A DNA stretch of 64,000 bases from Paraglaciecola marina (lineage in GTDB: Bacteria > Pseudomonadota > Gammaproteobacteria > Enterobacterales > Alteromonadaceae), in assembly GCF_004360155.1 (NCBI RefSeq), contig NZ_SAIS01000004.1, positions 273,046-337,045 on the forward strand, written 5' to 3'. The translations under genes and the position numbers were made by a program. Positions 7,520-16,978 of the stretch are shown piece after piece (positions within the stretch are counted from its first letter, which is position 1; every line of letters starts with the position of its first letter). The notes beneath the pieces were generated by a model, which saw nothing but the letters and a program-made list of their open reading frames with translations, was not told the DNA's origin and made no database searches.

Positions 7520-9355
7520 CTATTTCCGAATAAACTCAACTAAATGTTTAATTTTATTCTCTAAGTCAAACATCGAACAATGTGTTTTATCAAGTTTATC
7601 CACTAGCGCTTTGGCAATAGGTACCTTCTTGTTTGCATAACTTAAAGCAATATTATTCAATGAAGATGCATCTAGCTGAGTAGCATCACCAAATTGATAA
7701 CAATCTGAAATAGCTTTATCGAACGAATCAAATTTTTCAAAACTAAAATTAGAGGATTGGGTTGATTTTAACTCCAGCTCCTTCCTTTCACTTCCCTTAC
7801 CAATTGACTCACGCTTGAATCCTGAACTTGTTAAAATATCAAAAAATAGATCTTTGCAAATATAATTCTCAATTTCGCGACCTTCCGTAATCCAGACTTT
7901 GACATAGTCTTCTACAGTTGAATCTAAACCTATATTCTCAGTATTAGCTGCTTTAAGCCTAGTTAACATTGAAGCCAGATAGGCTTTAAAATCTCCATCA
8001 TCTCGGTTTACTTGTGAAGAACAATCAGAATCGGCTATTAGGTATGCTTTTCTACTGGTACTCAAAATGTTAATTAGATTGTCATCAATATCATCTAGTG
8101 CAGTGAAAGAAGCTAAGTTAGTACCACCAAAGTATAAGAAGGAATAGTCTATTCCTTCTTTCAGTTCTTCGTCTGAATATATATCAATCCATTTTTTCAA
8201 GTAAATCCTATCACTTGGACCCTCAACCCATAAAACGGTATTAGATTGAAGTATTTGAGAAGCTTTTACGCCCAGTGAATCTAATGTTTCATAATACTTG
8301 ATTACATTATCATTCGGAGTAATTGAGCTTGCGCCATTTGGTAATTTTAAAGTTCTGTAAACAGCCCAGTTTTCATTTAGACAGTCAATAAGGGATGGCG
8401 AATGTGTAGTTATAAAGAACCTATGGTTAACTAATTCTTTCTCGAATATGCTCACAAGCTTGACGACAGCTTCAGGGTGTAAGTTAGCTTCAGGCTCCTC
8501 CAGAAATACATTTAAATTCATATCTTTGTTAATCCAAAGGTGTGAAAGCAACATCACTATCTGTGCTACGCCAGTACCTAGCTGATCTAAAGAAAAGGAT
8601 AATCCTGACTTAAAATCAAGGCTTAAATCCTTATCCACTATTTCAATATTGGTTACTTCTTCAGATAAAATTTCGGTTAGCCACTGCTTAATTTGTTTTT
8701 TATAACCAGCCCAGTTTGATGGTGTTGCCCTATCAAGTCTTAACTTATCCAGCTCTTCAATTATTTTTGCGCCATCAAAATAGTAGCTTTGTTTATTAGT
8801 TGAATTACGAGAGTGATGGCGAATGGGGTCAACAAATACTAAAGAGCTTAAGAAAAGACTCCAATAGAATTCATTATCACTAAATCCTGCAACATCATCA
8901 GTCGGATCTACCCATTTACAGTTATCCAAGTCAGAACAGATTAAATTACGTTCATCGTAGATCGGTTTATCATTAACCTTCATGTTTAAAACAGATGTGT
9001 TAGAGCTAACATCATGAGAGCAATTTAAAGTAACTTGATTTTCATCCACTCTATAAGAAACTTTATCATCCATCGTAAAGTCATTATCGCTAGAAAGTGT
9101 AATCTCGCAGTTTATTTTGTCCTTTCTCCAAGCCCATGTTTGACTCTCATCAAGCTCAGCCGCAACTGTAATAAGTTTTCCAGAAGACAACTCACCACTA
9201 GCTATGCTTTTTAAGTAATTAAAATATTTTGCTAAATTAGATTTCCCTGAGTTATTTGGCCCAATAATTAGGTTGATTGACTTTAATCCGCTTATATAGA
9301 CGCCATTTAAATCATATGAGCGCCAACCACAAAGTTTTATAGAGTCAATCTTCAT
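7520..9355 (-). CDS. OLD-family ATPase with Toprim nuclease domain
   Basis: 611 aa. N-terminal SMC/ABC-like ATPase: Walker A GPNNSGKSN (32-40), signature-like SLDQLGTGV (255-263), Walker B FLEEPEANLHP (284-294), H-loop TTHSP (316-320). C-terminal Toprim: LWVEGPSDR (375-383) with the acidic EGxxD, LIADSD (439-444), and EGREIENYI (491-499) typical of OLD nucleases. All expected acidic residues are present. Its ATG overlaps the stop of the HerA gene (ATGA), so the two are translationally coupled. OLD relatives include phage P2 Old and Gabija GajA; here the partner is HerA instead of a UvrD helicase. Confidence 0.88.
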   Translation of the reverse strand: MKIDSIKLCGWRSYDLNGVYISGLKSINLIIGPNNSGKSNLAKYFNYLKSIASGELSSGKLITVAAELDESQTWAWRKDKINCEITLSSDNDFTMDDKVSYRVDENQVTLNCSHDVSSNTSVLNMKVNDKPIYDERNLICSDLDNCKWVDPTDDVAGFSDNEFYWSLFLSSLVFVDPIRHHSRNSTNKQSYYFDGAKIIEELDKLRLDRATPSNWAGYKKQIKQWLTEILSEEVTNIEIVDKDLSLDFKSGLSFSLDQLGTGVAQIVMLLSHLWINKDMNLNVFLEEPEANLHPEAVVKLVSIFEKELVNHRFFITTHSPSLIDCLNENWAVYRTLKLPNGASSITPNDNVIKYYETLDSLGVKASQILQSNTVLWVEGPSDRIYLKKWIDIYSDEELKEGIDYSFLYFGGTNLASFTALDDIDDNLINILSTSRKAYLIADSDCSSQVNRDDGDFKAYLASMLTRLKAANTENIGLDSTVEDYVKVWITEGREIENYICKDLFFDILTSSGFKRESIGKGSERKELELKSTQSSNFSFEKFDSFDKAISDCYQFGDATQLDASSLNNIALSYANKKVPIAKALVDKLDKTHCSMFDLENKIKHLVEFIRK

Positions 9356-11004
9356 TTAGATTTGTCCTGATTATGCCAAGAGTCAACTAAGGCTGTTAAT
9401 GAATAGTTCTCAGGCTTCCCTAGTTTCCAAGATTTATGATATCTAACGTCATTACTTCTAGGCATTGGGTTTGGCTCCCTAAATTGAACTTTTCTTGGTA
9501 AGTTAATTGAGTCTCCAGAAACAAATGCCTCACCGTCTCTAAGACTAGGCAAGAAGTCAACTTGACCAGCTAATGTATCTGGCAACAACCTTTTAATCTT
9601 GTTTTGGTCCAGATCATTAGTAAGCCGAAGGGATATATATGTTCCGCATTGAGATAAGACAGTCGTTGAAACATTGGATGGGCGTTGAGTAACAACGGTC
9701 AAACCAATACCATACTTCCTCCCTTCTTTCGCAATTCTCTCAACCCGCTCTTTTGCTATATTGAACTTTGAATCGTTTTCTTCTGGAATATAGGTATGAG
9801 CTTCTTCTAATACTAAGTTAAGAGGAATATTTTCAGGGTCTAAATCCCAATATTTAAAGTCGAAACATAATCTTGAAATAACACCAACGCATACAGCTCT
9901 TACTTCTGCTGGCAAACCACTTAAATCTAATATGTTTAAGTATGCTTCAGATTCAGCTAAGCCTAATATAAATTCAAAGTATTCGACTATTGAGGTTTCA
10001 TTCTCAATTTGTCTATGAAGAAATGAGTAGCGAGTATCATATCGAATAGCTTGGAGCTTTAGGATAATACTCTCATATGGCTTCTTGGCAGTGGCATTAC
10101 TTTGAGAGTCCCTTTCAATTACTATTTCATCTAAAAGAGTATCAATATTGAAAAATATTGGTGAGTCTGCAGAAACTACTACGCCATCAATATTTTTCTT
10201 TTTAGCCTCTTTTTCTTTTTGTTTCGTAATAAGCCTTTTTATTATGGCTTTCTGATTAGATCCAGGTTCAAGATTATAAACACCAAAGAACTCTTCTAAA
10301 TCTAAAAACCAGTATGGAAGCGTAAACTCATTCCAAGGAATTGCATTTGTTTTATTTTTAAAGTCCTCGTTTGGTGCTTTATCGTTATAGCCAAATGCTG
10401 AAGGGTATTCATTATGAATATCAAAAAATAATATTCTAGGGCACTCATAACTCGATAAAATCGATTGAACTATCGATGCAACAGTGCAACTTTTACCGCT
10501 ACCTGTTGTACCTAATATGGCAGTATGTCGCCCCATTAACTTATCTAAGTTTAAATAAGTTTGGTCGTCATCACTTGGGTCGGTAACACAAAAGTGCTCT
10601 TTATCTTCTTTTAAATCTATTCCTATTAATTGGTTTACTTGGTCACTGCTAAGAAAGTATGTGTTGCAATTTATCGTAGGAAGCCGTTTAGTGCCTCTAT
10701 TAAATCTCCCATCTATAGCACAACCTAATATCGAAAGAGTTACAACTTTCCTCTCTTCCCTAACAATTTCAAGCCCATCAACTGATCTTTTTGTTTTCTC
10801 AATTTCAGTGATCTGAACTTTGTTTATGGTACAAATTGTATTACCGTGTGCTCCGCCACAGTTAACATAAGCACCAACCTCAGCGCAGTGCTTTATACCT
10901 TGAAACTCGCGCTCTAGAACATCTGCATGTAGTATAATTGCGGCACCGTCAACTTCTTTAATTTTACCAAATTTTAAAGCATCTTCTCTTAATGATGTTG
11001 TCAA
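9352..11004 (-). CDS. HerA/DUF87-family ATP-driven DNA translocase
   Basis: 550 aa. An N-terminal HAS-barrel-like region (FGKIKEVDGAAIILHADVLE) precedes the HerA/FtsK-like motor: Walker A GTTGSGKSC (165-173), Walker B NLVLEEAHTYIP (396-407), KEGRKYG (426-432, arginine-finger region) and VTQRPSNVS (438-446). HerA hexamers translocate DNA and usually work with a nuclease. The start is TTG at 11004 with AAGGAAG eight bases upstream. First gene of the operon; the OLD gene follows with a 4-bp overlap. The pair next to hipBA suggests a defence role. Confidence 0.88.
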   Translation of the reverse strand: MTTSLREDALKFGKIKEVDGAAIILHADVLEREFQGIKHCAEVGAYVNCGGAHGNTICTINKVQITEIEKTKRSVDGLEIVREERKVVTLSILGCAIDGRFNRGTKRLPTINCNTYFLSSDQVNQLIGIDLKEDKEHFCVTDPSDDDQTYLNLDKLMGRHTAILGTTGSGKSCTVASIVQSILSSYECPRILFFDIHNEYPSAFGYNDKAPNEDFKNKTNAIPWNEFTLPYWFLDLEEFFGVYNLEPGSNQKAIIKRLITKQKEKEAKKKNIDGVVVSADSPIFFNIDTLLDEIVIERDSQSNATAKKPYESIILKLQAIRYDTRYSFLHRQIENETSIVEYFEFILGLAESEAYLNILDLSGLPAEVRAVCVGVISRLCFDFKYWDLDPENIPLNLVLEEAHTYIPEENDSKFNIAKERVERIAKEGRKYGIGLTVVTQRPSNVSTTVLSQCGTYISLRLTNDLDQNKIKRLLPDTLAGQVDFLPSLRDGEAFVSGDSINLPRKVQFREPNPMPRSNDVRYHKSWKLGKPENYSLTALVDSWHNQDKSK

Positions 11005-11202
11005 TTTATAACTTCCTTATTAGTTAGAGTATTTCGCCACAGTTTGCAGCTGAGGTTATGCAAGACGATTTAATATGATGCAATTTACCTGTTTTTCTAC
11101 TGGCTGTTTGCCTCATTTTATCCTTGTATCCTTTGTATCAAATTTATCCAGCCTTTACCAAGTGTTATTCTTCGGCTTGTTCGCTAATTATAATTTGTTA
11201 AG

Positions 11203-11720
11203 AAAATTAACTGTTTAACAACCAAGGGCGTTCAACCGGAGCAGTTGAATTAGCAGTTAATGGTCACTGCAAAATAAACTGACGGGCTCAAGCCCGACCT
11301 ACATAAGGGTACTTATATGAGCTTTCAAAATAATTAACGGTTTAAGAGCCTAGGGCGTTCAACCGGATAAGTTGAATTAGCAGTTAATGGTTACTGCAAA
11401 ATAAACTGACGGGCTGAAGCCCGACCTACAGAAGGGTACTTATATGAGCTTTCAAAATAATTAACGGTTTAAGAGCCTAGGGCGTTCAACCGGAGGAGTT
11501 GAGTTAACAGTTAATGGTCACTGCAAAATAAACTGACGGGCTGAAGCCCGACCTACAGAAGGGTACTTATATGAGCTTCCAAGATAATTAACGGTTTAAG
11601 AGCCTAGGGCGTTCAACCGGATAAGTTGAATTAGCAGTTAATGGTTACTGCTAGATAAGCTGACGGGCTCAAGCCCGACCTACAAAAGGGTACTTATATG
11701 AGCATCCAAGAAAATTAGCT
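11203..11720. repeat. Four tandem copies of a 127-bp structured repeat
   Basis: The landmark GGGCGTTCAACCGG recurs at 11226, 11353, 11480 and 11607, exactly 127 bp apart. Each unit contains three hairpins: TTCAAC/GTTGAA, CAGT/ACTG and the REP-like GACGGGCT-AAGCCCG followed by ACCTAC. Units 1/3 and 2/4 resemble each other most (GGTCACTG versus GGTTACTG), pointing to duplication of a dimer. A degenerate fifth trace (GGCTTACAGCCC) follows at about 11727. No ORF fits the period. It fills the 11005-11810 gap upstream of the HerA operon. Confidence 0.9.
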
Positions 11721-11810
11721 GGTGGCTTACAGCCCGATCTACAAGGTCTTTATAGTCTTCTTTTTGGGGGAAAGAACTTTGGGTTAAGGGGTACACTCCC
11801 TTATTTGTGG

Positions 11811-12017
11811 TTAGAGTTTATCTGGTGGCTGGCCTTCGTCGCACTTTTTGCAGTTAAGTTTATGGCCAAGCATGGCGTGGCGGCCTTCAGGGGTGGTTAC
11901 CCATGGGCGGCTGGTCCAAGGTGGGTTATGTCTTACATGTTGAAAGTGGCCGCAGGCTAATTCGGCCACCCAATCATCTTCTTCATCTTTGTGATAACCC
12001 GCAATGGCTTGTTCCAT
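11811..12017 (-). CDS. DUF3565 family protein
   Basis: 68 aa, the complete length of this small family. It shows the conserved core: a start of the type I-x-GYHKDEEDDWVAEL, then CGHFQHVRHNPPW, RPWV, and a C-terminal CKKCDEG. The Cys/His residues (CGH, H, CxxC) suggest metal binding. Function unknown; it is a common companion of housekeeping genes in proteobacteria. Downstream of yheS on the same strand. Confidence 0.88.
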   Translation of the reverse strand: MEQAIAGYHKDEEDDWVAELACGHFQHVRHNPPWTSRPWVTTPEGRHAMLGHKLNCKKCDEGQPPDKL

Positions 12018-12060
12018 GGTTTGGTCTGTTTACCTTTTGATTTACTAATAGCTAGCGGAG

Positions 12061-13971
12061 TTATTCGGCCATACTTTGATCGAAGTCTTGTTGCTTTTGT
12101 TCAAGCTGTTCTTGTAGGTCAAGCCATTCCATTTCTGCGTCTTCTAGGGTTGATTTTTGCTTGGCCTGATCAGCTAGGACTTGTTTAAGTTGCTCTTTGT
12201 TGTCTGCGTTATACAGTTCGGTGTCGCTTAGTTGCTCTTCGAGTGTGGCGAGCTTTTTCTGGGCGTCAGCCATGGTTTTTTCATGTTTTTCTATGGCTTT
12301 ACGTATGGGTTTAGTGGCTTGTCTAAATTCTGCTTCTAGGCGTTTAACATTTTTACGGTCGATTTTTGCGGCGGGCTTTTCATCGTTACTGTCTTTGGTT
12401 TTATCACCTTTTAAGATCCAGTCTTTGTAGTCGTCTAAGTCGCCATTAAAGGGTTGCACTTGGCCGCTGTCTACTAGATAAAAGTCATCGCACACAGAGG
12501 TTAATAAAAACCTGTCGTGAGATACCAGTACCATGGCGCCTTCAAAGCCTTGCAATGCCATGTTTAAAGCGTGGCGCATTTCTAAATCTAGATGGTTGGT
12601 GGGCTCATCGAGTAGTAACAGGTTAGGTTTTTGGTACACGGTTATGGCTAATACTAGCCGTGCTTTTTCTCCGCCCGACATAGGCGCGACTTTACTAAGG
12701 GCGTTGTCGCCCCTAAAGCCAAAGCCACCTAGGTAGTCACGTAAACTTTGCTCCGTAGCTTTGTTATCTAGCCTTTGCATATGGGCAAGGGCAGTGTCGT
12801 CACCCCGTAAAAATTCTAACTGGTGCTGGGCAAAATACCCAATACGTAAACCTGCCGAGGTTTCGTAAATGCCTTCCATGGGGGACTTTTCGCCGGCGAG
12901 TAATTTGATTAAGGTGGATTTACCGGCGCCGTTTTTACCAAGCAGCCCAATGCGGCTGCCGGGCACTAGGTTTAAGTGGAGTTTTTCTAAAATGATGGTG
13001 CTGTCGTATCCTACTTTTACCTGTTCTATTTTCACCAAAGGGTTAGGTAACTTAGGAGGGGTAAAAAAGGCAAAGCTAAATTCAGATGCCGCCATCACAG
13101 GGGCAAGGGCTTCCATTTTGGCTAATTGTTTTACGCGGCTTTGAGCCTGCTTGGCCTTACTGGCTTTGGCACCAAAGCGATTAATAAAAGACTCTAGGTG
13201 AGCAATTTGGTCTTGCTGCTTTTGATATTGCAAACTTTGTAAGCGTAATCGCTCAGCCTTTTGTTTTTCGTAAGCATCATAGTTACCTGTGTAACTAACG
13301 AGTTGCTGTTGTTCAACGCTGATAATCTCGTTTACTGTGCTGTCTAGAAAAGACTTATCGTGGGATATCAGCATTAATGTGCCAGTGTATCTTTGTAGCC
13401 ATTTTTCTAACCAAATAACGGCGTCTAAGTCTAAATGGTTGGTAGGCTCATCGAGTAATAATAAGTCAGAGTGGCATAACAGAGCTTGCGCTAAGTTTAA
13501 GCGCATACGCCAACCACCCGAAAACGCTGATACTGGGTTTTTCATGGCGTTGTTAGCAAAGCCTAAGCCTGCCAATATGGTTGCGGCCCGTGAGTCAATA
13601 TCGTAGCCGCCAGCTTGTTCTAGTAGTCCATGTAAGGTGGCAATTTTTTCTCCGTCTTGGGTTTGCTCTGCCTCTGCTAGTTGGGCTTGTAAACGTCTGT
13701 ACTGTTTATCCCCGTCTATTACGTAATCAAGGGCCGAGCGTTCAACGGCAGGAGTTTCTTGGGCGACAGACACTATTTGCCAATCTTTAGGAATATTAAA
13801 ATCACCTTGTTCGGTGTGTAATTCACCTTTGATTAAGGCAAATAAGGTAGATTTACCACAGCCATTTGCGCCAATAAGGCCTGCTTTATGGCCTGGGTAC
13901 ACCACAGCATTGGCATCTTGAAGTAGCATTTTGCTACCTCGCATTAAAGAAACATCAGAAAATTGAATCAT
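12061..13971 (-). CDS. yheS: ABC-F family ATPase YheS
   Basis: About 636 aa with two ATP-binding cassettes and no membrane domain. Cassette 1: GLIGANGCGKST, signature SGGWRMRLNLA, LLLDEPTNHLDLDAV. Linker with KASKAKQAQSRVKQL. Cassette 2: GLLGKNGAGKST, MSGGEKARL, LLLDEPTNHLD. A C-terminal coiled coil follows. ABC-F proteins act at the ribosomal E site on stalled complexes. Met at 13971 (MIQFSDVSL) is chosen as start: AGG lies upstream and homologues begin here, not at the earlier Met at 14022. Divergent from yheV. Confidence 0.93.
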   Translation of the reverse strand: MIQFSDVSLMRGSKMLLQDANAVVYPGHKAGLIGANGCGKSTLFALIKGELHTEQGDFNIPKDWQIVSVAQETPAVERSALDYVIDGDKQYRRLQAQLAEAEQTQDGEKIATLHGLLEQAGGYDIDSRAATILAGLGFANNAMKNPVSAFSGGWRMRLNLAQALLCHSDLLLLDEPTNHLDLDAVIWLEKWLQRYTGTLMLISHDKSFLDSTVNEIISVEQQQLVSYTGNYDAYEKQKAERLRLQSLQYQKQQDQIAHLESFINRFGAKASKAKQAQSRVKQLAKMEALAPVMAASEFSFAFFTPPKLPNPLVKIEQVKVGYDSTIILEKLHLNLVPGSRIGLLGKNGAGKSTLIKLLAGEKSPMEGIYETSAGLRIGYFAQHQLEFLRGDDTALAHMQRLDNKATEQSLRDYLGGFGFRGDNALSKVAPMSGGEKARLVLAITVYQKPNLLLLDEPTNHLDLEMRHALNMALQGFEGAMVLVSHDRFLLTSVCDDFYLVDSGQVQPFNGDLDDYKDWILKGDKTKDSNDEKPAAKIDRKNVKRLEAEFRQATKPIRKAIEKHEKTMADAQKKLATLEEQLSDTELYNADNKEQLKQVLADQAKQKSTLEDAEMEWLDLQEQLEQKQQDFDQSMAE

Positions 13972-14115
13972 GAAAACCTGTTTAAGACTGACCCCTATGT
14001 TTATTTTGCTCGTATATATCAAAGCTTTGTGAAAACAAGGGATAACACTACATTTTAATTGCAGGTATCATAGCAAGATGGCAACACGAAAAAATCCCTA
14101 ATATGGTTAAAATAA

Positions 14116-14322
14116 ATGGTTAACAAAACAAAAAAACGCTTTGTCGCCGGTGCAACTTGTCCAAAGTGCCGGGCGTTAGACACAATTATGTTGTACTTTG
14201 AAAACAACGTAGAAAAATTGCAGTGCGTAGAGTGTGATTATTCAGAGTCTCAAACTGATAAAAATGTCACTAAAGCCACCCGCACTAGCGAAAGCGTTAT
14301 TGGTGTTTTTAAGCCAGAGTAA
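14116..14322 (+). CDS. yheV: YheV family zinc-ribbon protein
   Basis: 68 aa. Zinc ribbon CPKCRALD...LQCVECDYSE, preceded by KKRFVAGATCP, which is characteristic of YheV/DUF2387. It probably binds one zinc; function unknown. Divergent from yheS, as in the E. coli slyX-slyD-yheV-kef-yheS neighbourhood. Confidence 0.9.
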   Translation: MVNKTKKRFVAGATCPKCRALDTIMLYFENNVEKLQCVECDYSESQTDKNVTKATRTSESVIGVFKPE

Positions 14323-14379
14323 GTAGCAAAGGCCTACCTTTTAGCTATTCAATTTTAATTTTAATTTTCGGAGTTAAGT

Positions 14380-15753
14380 ATTCAATCTCTCATTCCCAGT
14401 GATAAAGACCTGTGGTTTCTACCTTTAGGAGGCACAGGCGAAATAGGTATGAACATGAACCTGTATGGTCATGCTGGGCAATGGTTAATGTTAGATTGTG
14501 GTATTACTTTTAATAGCCCGCTGTGCCCAGAGGCGCAGGCTCACTTGCCGGGTCAACATAAGCACGATGTGGTCGCCGCAGACCCTAAGTTTATTAGTCA
14601 GCGTAAAGAAGACCTTGCCGGAATAGTCATTACCCATGCCCACGAAGATCATTTAGGGGCGTTACCTTATTTATGGCGACGCTTTAAATGCCCTGTGTAT
14701 ACCACTAAATACACTGCAGAAATTCTCAGACGTAAGTTGGCCAGGGGCGGGCTTGGTGACAACATACCTATAATCGAAATTGATAGCGGCCAGCGTATAG
14801 ATATTGGTCCATTTAATGTGGAATGGTTGCCAATAACCCATTCTTTACCGGAAGCTCATGCATTTGTAATCAGAACAGAAGCGGGCAATGTGTTTCATAC
14901 CGCCGACTGGAAAATAGACCTAGCACCTGTCACTGACAACCCTTTTAATGCGCAACCATTTAAGCTGTTGTCAAAACAGAATATTTTAGCCATGGTCTGC
15001 GACTCCACTAATGCGACACGGGCAGGATACTCTGTTTCTGAACAAGCCTGTTATCAAGGGTTAAAGCAAGCGGTAGAAGGGGCAACAGGCCGTGTGGTGG
15101 TAGGGTGTTTTAGTAGCAATATTGCAAGGTTGATTATTTTAGCCAGAATCGCCAAAGAAACAGGGCGATACTTTTCACTACTTGGCCGCTCATTACAAAA
15201 TACTGTCGGCGCTGCAAAAGCAACGGGGCACTGGCCAGACGATTTACCCGTACTAGACGCGTTCAATACTGGGTACTTACTGCCCGAAGAAGTACTTGCA
15301 GTGGCAACCGGTAGCCAAGGTGAGCCAAGAGCCGCATTAAATCAATTAGCAAAAGACACCTACAGAGATGTCTCCTTAGATGAAGGGGATTGGGTTGTGT
15401 TTAGCTCTATCGTTATTCCAGGTAACGAAAAACCAATAGAAAACCTACTAAAAGCTTTTAAAGTCCGCAAAATACACACTTTGACTTCTGAAGATTCACC
15501 ACTTCCTATTCATGCATCTGGGCATCCTTGCCAAGAAGAGCTCAAGCAAATGTATAACTGGGTGCGCCCCGACATTGCTGTGCCAACCCATGGCGAAGCA
15601 CAGCACTTAAAAGCCAATGCTGAAATGGCAAGTCAAAGCCATGTTCCTCAAAGCCTAACAGGCCTGAATGGTGACCTATTTAAACTGGCACCAGAAGTAA
15701 AATTAGTGAAACAAGCGGTAAAAGCAGGCAGAGTCCCGTTACAGCAAAATTAA
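14380..15753 (+). CDS. RNase J-like beta-CASP metallo-beta-lactamase ribonuclease, apparent ATT start
   Basis: About 457 aa. MBL motifs: HAHEDHLGALPY (HxHxDH), later TADWK and the C-terminal PTHGEAQHL. The conserved N-terminal strand-loop (FLPLGGTGEIGMNMNLYG) is encoded upstream of the first ATG (14449). In that frame TAA occurs at 14362, and no ATG, GTG or TTG lies between it and the motif. GGAG at 14370-14373 is followed six bases later by ATT (14380), giving an N-terminus MQSLIPSDKDLWF. I therefore propose ATT as the start codon, as known for infC. The protein would process RNA ends in the cytoplasm. Confidence 0.82.
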   Translation: MQSLIPSDKDLWFLPLGGTGEIGMNMNLYGHAGQWLMLDCGITFNSPLCPEAQAHLPGQHKHDVVAADPKFISQRKEDLAGIVITHAHEDHLGALPYLWRRFKCPVYTTKYTAEILRRKLARGGLGDNIPIIEIDSGQRIDIGPFNVEWLPITHSLPEAHAFVIRTEAGNVFHTADWKIDLAPVTDNPFNAQPFKLLSKQNILAMVCDSTNATRAGYSVSEQACYQGLKQAVEGATGRVVVGCFSSNIARLIILARIAKETGRYFSLLGRSLQNTVGAAKATGHWPDDLPVLDAFNTGYLLPEEVLAVATGSQGEPRAALNQLAKDTYRDVSLDEGDWVVFSSIVIPGNEKPIENLLKAFKVRKIHTLTSEDSPLPIHASGHPCQEELKQMYNWVRPDIAVPTHGEAQHLKANAEMASQSHVPQSLTGLNGDLFKLAPEVKLVKQAVKAGRVPLQQN

Positions 15754-15809
15754 CGACATTAGCTTTTGCTCATCGTGATTGACGGTATTAAACAGGCTCC
15801 CAATTAAGC

Positions 15810-16346
15810 TTAATTTTCCACCTGATAGTAAACAACTTCGCACTCAAATAACGGGTCTTGGTGTAAGTAACGTTTCACGTAAGTCATGCCTATCTTTTTC
15901 ATCACCCCAACTGAGCCTAAATTGTCTTCATCGGCAATGGCAGAAAAGTGCTTAATATCCTTGTTTTTAGCTAAGGACTTTTTAATGTGCAGTGCCGCTT
16001 CTGTGGCGTAACCCTTACCCCAAGATGATTGCAAAAACCGCCAGCCTAGTTCTAAATTATCAAACTCTGGGGTATCAGAAAAAAACAGCATGGGCCGCAC
16101 TAATATCCACCCGATAAACTCATTGGTAGCACTGATATTGACTTGCCATAACCCCCAGCCTTTGTGAATATTGGTGTAGCTTTCCATTCGCGGGATAAAC
16201 ACCTCATTGATAGTTTGCATCGAAGACGGCTTACCGCCATTAATAAAACGCATTACCTCTGGGTTTTGGTCAAGCTGAAATAAAAGCTCAGCATCGGCCT
16301 TGGTCATCAATTTATAATGTAAACGCTCTGACGGGGTGATATTCAT
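15810..16346 (-). CDS. RimJ/RimL-type GNAT acetyltransferase
   Basis: About 178 aa. Pattern typical of the RimJ/RimL/Acetyltransf_3 group: SERLHYKLMTKADAELLF...NPEVMRFI near the N-terminus, FIGWILVRP, LELGWRFLQSSWGKGYATEA (acetyl-CoA loop WGKGYATEA) and NLGSVGVMKKIGM. Start set at Met 16346 rather than 16364 because homologues begin near ITPSERL. Substrate unknown; convergent with the nuclease gene. Confidence 0.85.
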   Translation of the reverse strand: MNITPSERLHYKLMTKADAELLFQLDQNPEVMRFINGGKPSSMQTINEVFIPRMESYTNIHKGWGLWQVNISATNEFIGWILVRPMLFFSDTPEFDNLELGWRFLQSSWGKGYATEAALHIKKSLAKNKDIKHFSAIADEDNLGSVGVMKKIGMTYVKRYLHQDPLFECEVVYYQVEN

Positions 16347-16421
16347 AAGTGTAGTAACCAGCAAGACAACATAGAAATCATGCTACAACAAATAGGGTTG
16401 AAATTAAGAGTTAATTCTCAA

Positions 16422-16748
16422 CTACAAACAGCGTCCAACACTCGCAATGGAGTGCTCATACACAATATTATTAGTGATTGTAGTGGTACCAGTAATAGCC
16501 CAATTTTTACATGATAGAGAATCACTTTCTAAAATTTCTAAATTTGAATATATATGACCTGAGAATAGATTTTCGGACGCGGTGGGATCAACCTCTTAGA
16601 TTAACCTAAGTGCATGCTCTTTGGGTGTGCCAATTGGAACAAGTGTTTCTAGCTCGTTCTTCCAATAAAGTGCGCGGTCATTTACGACATTAGTGTTATC
16701 ACAGCCAACGAATACACAAATAAATATTAAGAACCGTAAGCGTCTCAA
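16422..16748 (-). pseudogene. Small lipoprotein gene broken by an in-frame stop
   Basis: From TTG 16748 (an alternative TTG at 16757) the frame gives a basic start and a lipoprotein signal (RRLRFLIFICVFVGC, lipobox VFVGC), continues to ALRLI, meets TAA at 16596-16598 and then stays open in the same frame for 57 codons (EVDPTASENLFSGHIYSNLE ... HSIASVGRCL) to TAG at 16422. Both halves look coding. This is the only content I find in the gap 16347-16978. Family unknown. Confidence 0.6.
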
Positions 16749-16978
16749 TTGTGGCAATTGTCCTGTCTTGATTTTAAAAAAATAAAAACTAATTAATCAC
16801 TAGGAGCTAAAACATAAACATTAGCCTCAACCATTACGGTAAAAGGCTCAGCATTCAACCTTGCGCTTAGTAAAAACCAAGCGCCTGCGACTTTTATTTT
16901 CACCTATATTCAACATATAACTTCTGAGGCACTTTATATCAGTACACTTCACGAGTCAGGGGGCTAAGAACTGTTTTG

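Noticed and set aside
11203..11720. CRISPR array
   Set aside because: The repeated unit is 127 bp and near-identical throughout, with no unique spacers and no cas genes.
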